From an uncultured Bacilli bacterium (GTDB lineage: Bacteria > Bacillota_I > Bacilli_A > RF39 > UBA660): a stretch of 64,000 nt of DNA. The DNA is taken from the NCBI GenBank assembly GCA_910588025.1, contig CAJUQG010000001.1:1-64000 (forward strand), given 5' to 3'. Below, piece after piece: positions 60,762 through 64,000 of this stretch. Both the position numbers and the translations under genes were made by a program. Below the pieces are notes generated by a model, which was not told the DNA's origin, made no database searches, and saw only the letters and a list, made by a program, of their open reading frames with translations. The first letter of the stretch is position 1, and each line of letters opens with the position of its first letter.

Positions 60762-61148
60762 GCCAAAAAGGGTAGTTACGATTCTAAAAACCTACCTTTA
60801 ACAATACTTTAAATAAACACTACATTCAATACATCATTTAAAATAAAACGCTCTAATTTGCATCGAAAAATAATTCAATATATAATTATTCAGTTAAATT
60901 CAATCAAATGCAAAAAATATAAATGTTTTTAATTTATTAGAAATAATTAAAATAAACAAAATTTTAAAAAATTAATTTTTAAACTGGTTAATTAATTCTT
61001 ATTAGATTACAATAAAATAATTGTTTTTATAAAATAAGTTATGATAAAAAAACTTTTAATTTAAAATACAATATTATATATAGATATGCTATTTTTTCTT
61101 CACACCATTTATTTATCATAACATATCTTATGTTAACTAATATATATC
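60762..61148. other. AT-rich gap without a gene
   Basis: About 390 bases of very AT-rich sequence. I see no reading frame with a ribosome site, no DnaA-box cluster and no tRNA. One small palindrome, TAACATA-TCT-TATGTTA at 61119-61135, lies next to the remnant that follows; without a T run it is only a possible end of the minus-strand transcript. Confidence 0.6.
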
Positions 61149-61322
61149 CTAAAATGGATAATTACTAGATTTTAAACGCACTACGCTTTCTTCATAATAA
61201 TTTTTATTATGTTCTTCTAAAATACAACTAAACAACTTCATAGCACGTACTAATTCACCATATAATCCATTTTGACTACAATAATAAAACAATATGTAGT
61301 AATTAATTTCAAAATAAAAAAA
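61149..61322 (-). pseudogene. in-frame coding remnant past the stop of the next gene
   Basis: Directly after the TAA (61323-61325, minus strand) of the membrane gene the same frame stays open for 57 codons to a TAG at 61149-61151. It reads ...YYCSQNGLYGELVRAMKLF then ILEEHNKNYYEESVVRLK, which looks like helical protein rather than random AT-rich sequence. There is no start codon with a ribosome site. Either the membrane gene has gained a stop and once was about 279 residues, or this is the end of a decayed second gene. Confidence 0.45.
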
Positions 61323-61991
61323 TTAACATTTCTTTTTTAAGTCATATGCTAATTTTTTCAAATTCTTCTTTTCAGAGGAAGTCTCATTCATTCTTCGGCA
61401 ATAAATATAAAACAGAATTTCATAAGTTCTTTGAATAAATGCTTGTCCATTAAACAAATCTGCAAAACTAAAATTCCAAAGTTTTTGAAATAATAAATAT
61501 CCTATATAAATTAACATTAATATTCCAAAACAAGACAATACTTGTGTAACAATATACGAATCAATTGTCCTCGACTGAATCACGATTGGTAAAAATATAA
61601 ATACAACACAAATCAAAACACTGAAAACATCATGAATAATTGTATTTGTTTTAATTTTATCTTTGTAATAATTCAGTAATAAAGATAACTTTTCATTATT
61701 AGAATAAAAACCATGCTCTTCTAAAACTTTACTCACCTTCTCTATCTTTAATTCTGTTTCTGATAACCATAAATGATCCATAGTAGTTTTCATTTTCTTT
61801 TTTTGAAAAAGAAGATAAATCGTCATAAAAATAACAATAATTATAAAAGAAAGCGCCATAGATAAAGCATACGAACAATGTAATAAAAATATGAACATAC
61901 CATAAAAGACCAAATAAAATACACAAAAAATTCTTAAAATATATAATTCTAAAAATACCTTTTTTAAATCCCTATTTAAAGGATAAAACAT
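61323..61991 (-). CDS. membrane protein of unknown family
   Basis: About 222 residues with four membrane helices in two pairs (about 20-60 and 120-170) separated by a soluble loop (ETELKIEKVSKVLEEHGFYS). I chose the ATG at 61991 because GGTGG lies 6 bases before it and TATAAT, a likely -10 box, overlaps the in-frame ATG at 62015. A terminal Cys ends the protein, but the frame stays open past the stop. Very AT-rich; its neighbours are unrelated. Function unknown. Confidence 0.6.
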   Translation of the reverse strand: MFYPLNRDLKKVFLELYILRIFCVFYLVFYGMFIFLLHCSYALSMALSFIIIVIFMTIYLLFQKKKMKTTMDHLWLSETELKIEKVSKVLEEHGFYSNNEKLSLLLNYYKDKIKTNTIIHDVFSVLICVVFIFLPIVIQSRTIDSYIVTQVLSCFGILMLIYIGYLLFQKLWNFSFADLFNGQAFIQRTYEILFYIYCRRMNETSSEKKNLKKLAYDLKKKC

Positions 61992-62116
61992 ATAAACCAC
62001 CCACTTTTTTCGCATTATAATAACAAAAGATAAAAGAATTTACAACCCTATTTAGAAAAAATCAGCAAAAAACATATATGATCAAATACATTCTGGTAAA
62101 TTATGGTAGATAAATT

Positions 62117-62145
62117 TTGACATTTATTTACAAATAAAGTATGAT
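62117..62145 (+). promoter_or_regulatory. sigma-A promoter of the DUF2726 gene
   Basis: TTGACA at 62117-62122 and TATGAT at 62140-62145, spacer 17. Confidence 0.7.
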
Positions 62146-62169
62146 TAATAAAGTAAGGATTTGAGAAAT

Positions 62170-62691
62170 ATGGTCTTTTTTATGTTTATTTTACTCATAA
62201 TAGCATTAATAATAATCATAATTAAAAATATACAAATAGAAAACTTTTATAAAAATGAAAAACCGCCTTTTAATAAACAGAATTATATAAAAAACGATAA
62301 TATAATAATTAATTATATCAGAAAAGACTTTTTAACATATAATGAAAAAATATTTTATAAGAAATTATTATTTTTAGAAGAACTAGGATATAAAATATTT
62401 CCTCAAATCAATTTATCTACATTAATTCAAAAGATTTCTAATCAAAAATACCAAAACGAATTATACAGAAATATAGATTTTGGTGTATTTGATAGTGACT
62501 TAAAAATAATTTTACTAATTGAATTAAACGATCAAACTCACAACAGCTGGCAACGAAAAGATAGAGATTTAAAAGTTAAAAAAATATGTGAAGATGCAAA
62601 TATTCCATTACTAACATTTTATACAAAGTATCCCAATCACGACGATTATGTAAAAAATCGTATTTTAAACGTAATTCAAAATAACCAATAA
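62170..62691 (+). CDS. membrane-anchored DUF2726 protein (nuclease-like fold)
   Basis: About 173 residues. A membrane helix at 2-22, then the DUF2726 domain: FLTYNEKIFYKKLLFLEELGYKIFPQINLSTLI, IDFGVFDSDLKIILLIELND, RDLKVKKICEDANIPLLTF. The D...E-L-N pattern with flanking residues resembles the PD-(D/E)xK nuclease fold (Asp in IDFG, Glu in IELND). Activity unproven. ATG 62170 has AAGGA about 10 bases upstream; TTG 62161 is too close to that site. The next gene is on the other strand. Confidence 0.75.
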   Translation: MVFFMFILLIIALIIIIIKNIQIENFYKNEKPPFNKQNYIKNDNIIINYIRKDFLTYNEKIFYKKLLFLEELGYKIFPQINLSTLIQKISNQKYQNELYRNIDFGVFDSDLKIILLIELNDQTHNSWQRKDRDLKVKKICEDANIPLLTFYTKYPNHDDYVKNRILNVIQNNQ

Positions 62692-62692
62692 A

Positions 62693-63445
62693 TTAAAGCA
62701 AAAAATGATTTAATAAAATAAGTAAAACCCCTACTCCCATTCCTAGTAAAATAAAACGATTTTCTTTATATTTCAATGCTTCAGGAAAAAGTTTTTGAAT
62801 GGAAAGTGTAATCATAATACCTGCCACAAATAAAAGCACAATAGCAATAAACGCATCTGTAATATATCGAGATAAAAATATATAGGCTAACAAAGCCCCT
62901 AAAGGTTCCGTAAGTCCCGATAAGAGCGTTTTTAAAATAGCTTCTTTTTTATTTTTCGTAGCATAATAAATAGGAACGGCAATGGTAATCCCTTCAGGAA
63001 TATTATGTAGTGTTATAGCTATTGCTAATTTAATTCCTAAGCCCATATCTTTATAACTACTCATAAAAGTTGCGATTCCTTCTGGCAAATTATGCAAAAT
63101 AAGAGCTAACATAGACAAAATGCCCAATTTATACAAATCTTGTTTTTCCATCTCACAATTCATTTTATTATTTAACCAAAAAACTAAAAATACTCCAATT
63201 AAAAACGTAAAAATACAAAAAAATATACCTTTTGCCAATTTATAATTTGTAATGATAACAAATGTTGACTCTGGAATTAACTCAGTAATAGATAACCCAA
63301 TCATAACAGCGAGTGAAAGACTTAAACAAAACGTTATAAAACGATTTACATGGCATTCCTTCCACTTTAAGAAAATTACCAAAGAACCTAAAACCGTTGA
63401 CAGACCTGCTATAGTTGTTACAATAAGTGGAGCCAAAAAAGACAT
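62693..63445 (-). CDS. ZIP-family metal transporter
   Basis: About 250 residues, eight membrane helices. HNLPEG and HNIPEG, the two ZIP metal-site motifs, occur near residues 138 and 163; a variable loop lies between helices 3 and 4. Relatives (ZupT/GufA) take up zinc, iron or manganese. ATG 63445 is chosen: GGTGA lies 5 bases upstream, the spacing used by most genes here. Earlier GTG/ATG codons to 63457 are in or before that site. Stop lies 1 base from the stop of the convergent DUF2726 gene. Confidence 0.9.
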   Translation of the reverse strand: MSFLAPLIVTTIAGLSTVLGSLVIFLKWKECHVNRFITFCLSLSLAVMIGLSITELIPESTFVIITNYKLAKGIFFCIFTFLIGVFLVFWLNNKMNCEMEKQDLYKLGILSMLALILHNLPEGIATFMSSYKDMGLGIKLAIAITLHNIPEGITIAVPIYYATKNKKEAILKTLLSGLTEPLGALLAYIFLSRYITDAFIAIVLLFVAGIMITLSIQKLFPEALKYKENRFILLGMGVGVLLILLNHFLL

Positions 63446-63522
63446 ATTCATCACCACTAAAATTTATGCAAAATAAATCTTTTTCATAACCAATTATTAC
63501 CACAAATTTATGTATGTTTTTT

Positions 63523-63551
63523 GAATGAAGAAAAAAAATCCTCACATAATA
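63523..63551 (+). promoter_or_regulatory. sigma-G-like forespore promoter
   Basis: GAATG at 63523-63527 and CATAATA at 63545-63551, spacer 17: a full match to GHATR-N17/18-CATWHTA. The gene begins 20 bases on. Confidence 0.55.
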
Positions 63552-63571
63552 ATAGTGGGAGGTAAAAGAAA

Positions 63572-63706
63572 ATGAGTAGACAAAATAATAATCAAAAACA
63601 AAATTCTCGTAATAATAACTCAAAAAGATCTAATAATAATCAAAACAATAATAACAACAGAAATTCTAATAGATCTAATAACAAAAATAACGAACAAACT
63701 CGTTAA
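63572..63706 (+). CDS. 44-residue Asn-rich basic protein, putative forespore protein
   Basis: ATG 63572 with GGGAGGT 9 bases upstream. The product is nearly only Asn, Gln, Ser, Arg and Lys (for example QKQNSRNNNSKRSNNNQ), with about half Asn, no hydrophobic segment and no Cys. Low complexity and strong positive charge resemble minor or gamma-type small acid-soluble spore proteins or coat-associated proteins in character, but there is no motif match. It has a sigma-G-like promoter and a terminator of its own. It is too short to be found by usual gene length limits. Confidence 0.65.
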   Translation: MSRQNNNQKQNSRNNNSKRSNNNQNNNNNRNSNRSNNKNNEQTR

Positions 63707-63721
63707 TTATTATGAGTATAC

Positions 63722-63752
63722 GAAGAGAATGATGTTAATTCTCTTCTTTTTT
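63722..63752 (+). terminator. terminator of the Asn-rich gene
   Basis: GAAGAGAAT (63722-63730) pairs with ATTCTCTTC (63738-63746), then six T. It overlaps the end of xerD on the other strand. Confidence 0.8.
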
Positions 63753-64000
63753 ATTATGTGGATGATATTCATAGTCTCTTCTTTTCTTTTCATCACTGAT
63801 ATGTGTATAAATCTGCGTTGTAGAAATATCACTATGACCTAATAATTCTTGAACAACTCGTAAATTTGCTCCATTATTTAACAAATGTGTTGCAAAAGAA
63901 TGCCGTAAAATATGAGGATGAACTTCTTTGGTAATATGATTTTGAACACAAAGCGACTTAAGTATCTTAAAAAAACCCTGACGAGAGATCCCTTTACTTA
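63735..64000 (-). CDS. xerD: XerD/XerC-type tyrosine recombinase, C-terminal part
   Basis: Cut by the window end; 87 codons plus stop (complement TTA 63735-63737) remain. Shows ISRQGFFKIL, VHPHILRHSFATHLLNNGANLRVVQELLGHSDISTTQIYTHIS: the catalytic His-x-x-Arg, the LLGH His and the Tyr nucleophile. XerC/D resolve chromosome dimers. Position near spoIIM agrees with Bacillus xerD, but assignment as XerD rather than XerC or another family member is not certain from this part. Confidence 0.88.
   Translation of the reverse strand, partial: SKGISRQGFFKILKSLCVQNHITKEVHPHILRHSFATHLLNNGANLRVVQELLGHSDISTTQIYTHISDEKKRRDYEYHPHNKKEEN

Noticed and set aside
60762..61148. Replication origin in the AT-rich gap
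   Set aside because: No DnaA-box cluster and no dnaA or dnaN nearby; AT richness alone is not enough.
61992..62015. Upstream ATG 62015 of the minus-strand membrane gene
   Set aside because: It overlaps a TATAAT box and has no ribosome site, while ATG 61991 has GGTGG at proper distance.
1..64000. tRNA, rRNA, insertion sequences, prophage or CRISPR
   Set aside because: No cloverleaf-like sequence, transposase motif, phage structural gene or repeat array was recognised; a covariance-model search could still find small RNAs.

Overview
The window is AT-rich (roughly 70% A+T by eye) and comes from a low-GC Gram-positive, endospore-forming Firmicute. The evidence is the sporulation set (gpr, spoIIP, spoIVB, spoIIM), CIRCE/HrcA heat-shock control, a T-box in front of valS, and strong AGGTG or GGAGG ribosome sites. 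TGA is used as a stop, so it is not a Mycoplasma-code organism. Superoxide reductase and oxygen-independent enzymes suggest an anaerobe. The small genes, type 3 ProS and compact layout fit gut Bacilli/Erysipelotrichia/RF39-type lineages, but the exact taxon is an inference. Gene order follows a compressed version of the Bacillus subtilis block gpr-spoIIP-yqxA-lepA-hemW-hrcA-grpE-dnaK-dnaJ-mtaB, then nusB-xseA-xseB-spoIVB, then spoIIM-xerD, with lineage-specific islands inserted.

Layout. 1-7.1 kb: gpr, spoIIP, a YqxA-position protein, a zinc-motif protein, lepA, hemW, a membrane beta protein and a small GDPD. 7.3-10.6 kb: two related WG-repeat-like membrane proteins. 10.57-14.4 kb: valine T-box, HD-domain protein, valS and superoxide reductase. 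14.65-16.3 kb: two overlapping genes carrying three dCTP-deaminase-like domains with complementary degeneracy. 16.3-19.2 kb: surface O-acylation cassette (DUF4358-like lipoprotein, MBOAT, DHHW/AlgX-like). 19.3-22.5 kb: ABC-F protein behind an attenuator-like leader, an HhH protein and rarA. 22.6-27.5 kb: CadC-type repressor, two P1B metal ATPases and two free HMA proteins. 27.6-32.3 kb: Sua5/YrdC, lipoprotein, GyrI-like, membrane and zinc proteins, LPG-synthase-TM flippase, pssA. 32.3-38.8 kb: hrcA-grpE-dnaK-pepF-dnaJ with two CIRCE elements.

38.8-51.3 kb: surface protein, membrane protein, mtaB, an odd sigma factor with a second region-4-like segment, recD2, a small membrane protein with a forespore-like promoter, two tandem degenerate kinase-fold proteins, mutS, nusB. 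51.35-51.8 kb: a decayed gene. 51.8-58.7 kb: xseA, xseB, proS, spoIVB, two zinc-ribbon membrane proteins, a tiny membrane protein, spoIIM. 58.7-64 kb: mnmA, an HTH regulator, an AT-rich gap, a minus-strand membrane gene with a decayed tail, a DUF2726 protein, a ZIP transporter, a 44-residue Asn-rich protein behind a sigma-G-like promoter, and the C-terminal end of xerD.

Functional links. The sporulation genes supply the engulfment machinery (SpoIIP, SpoIIM), the sigma-K signalling protease (SpoIVB) and the germination protease (Gpr). The best candidates for something undescribed are the split Dcd-like pair, the ABC-F leader, the sigma factor with duplicated region 4, the tandem kinase-like pair and the Asn-rich putative spore protein. 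I saw no rRNA, tRNA, CRISPR array or insertion sequence.
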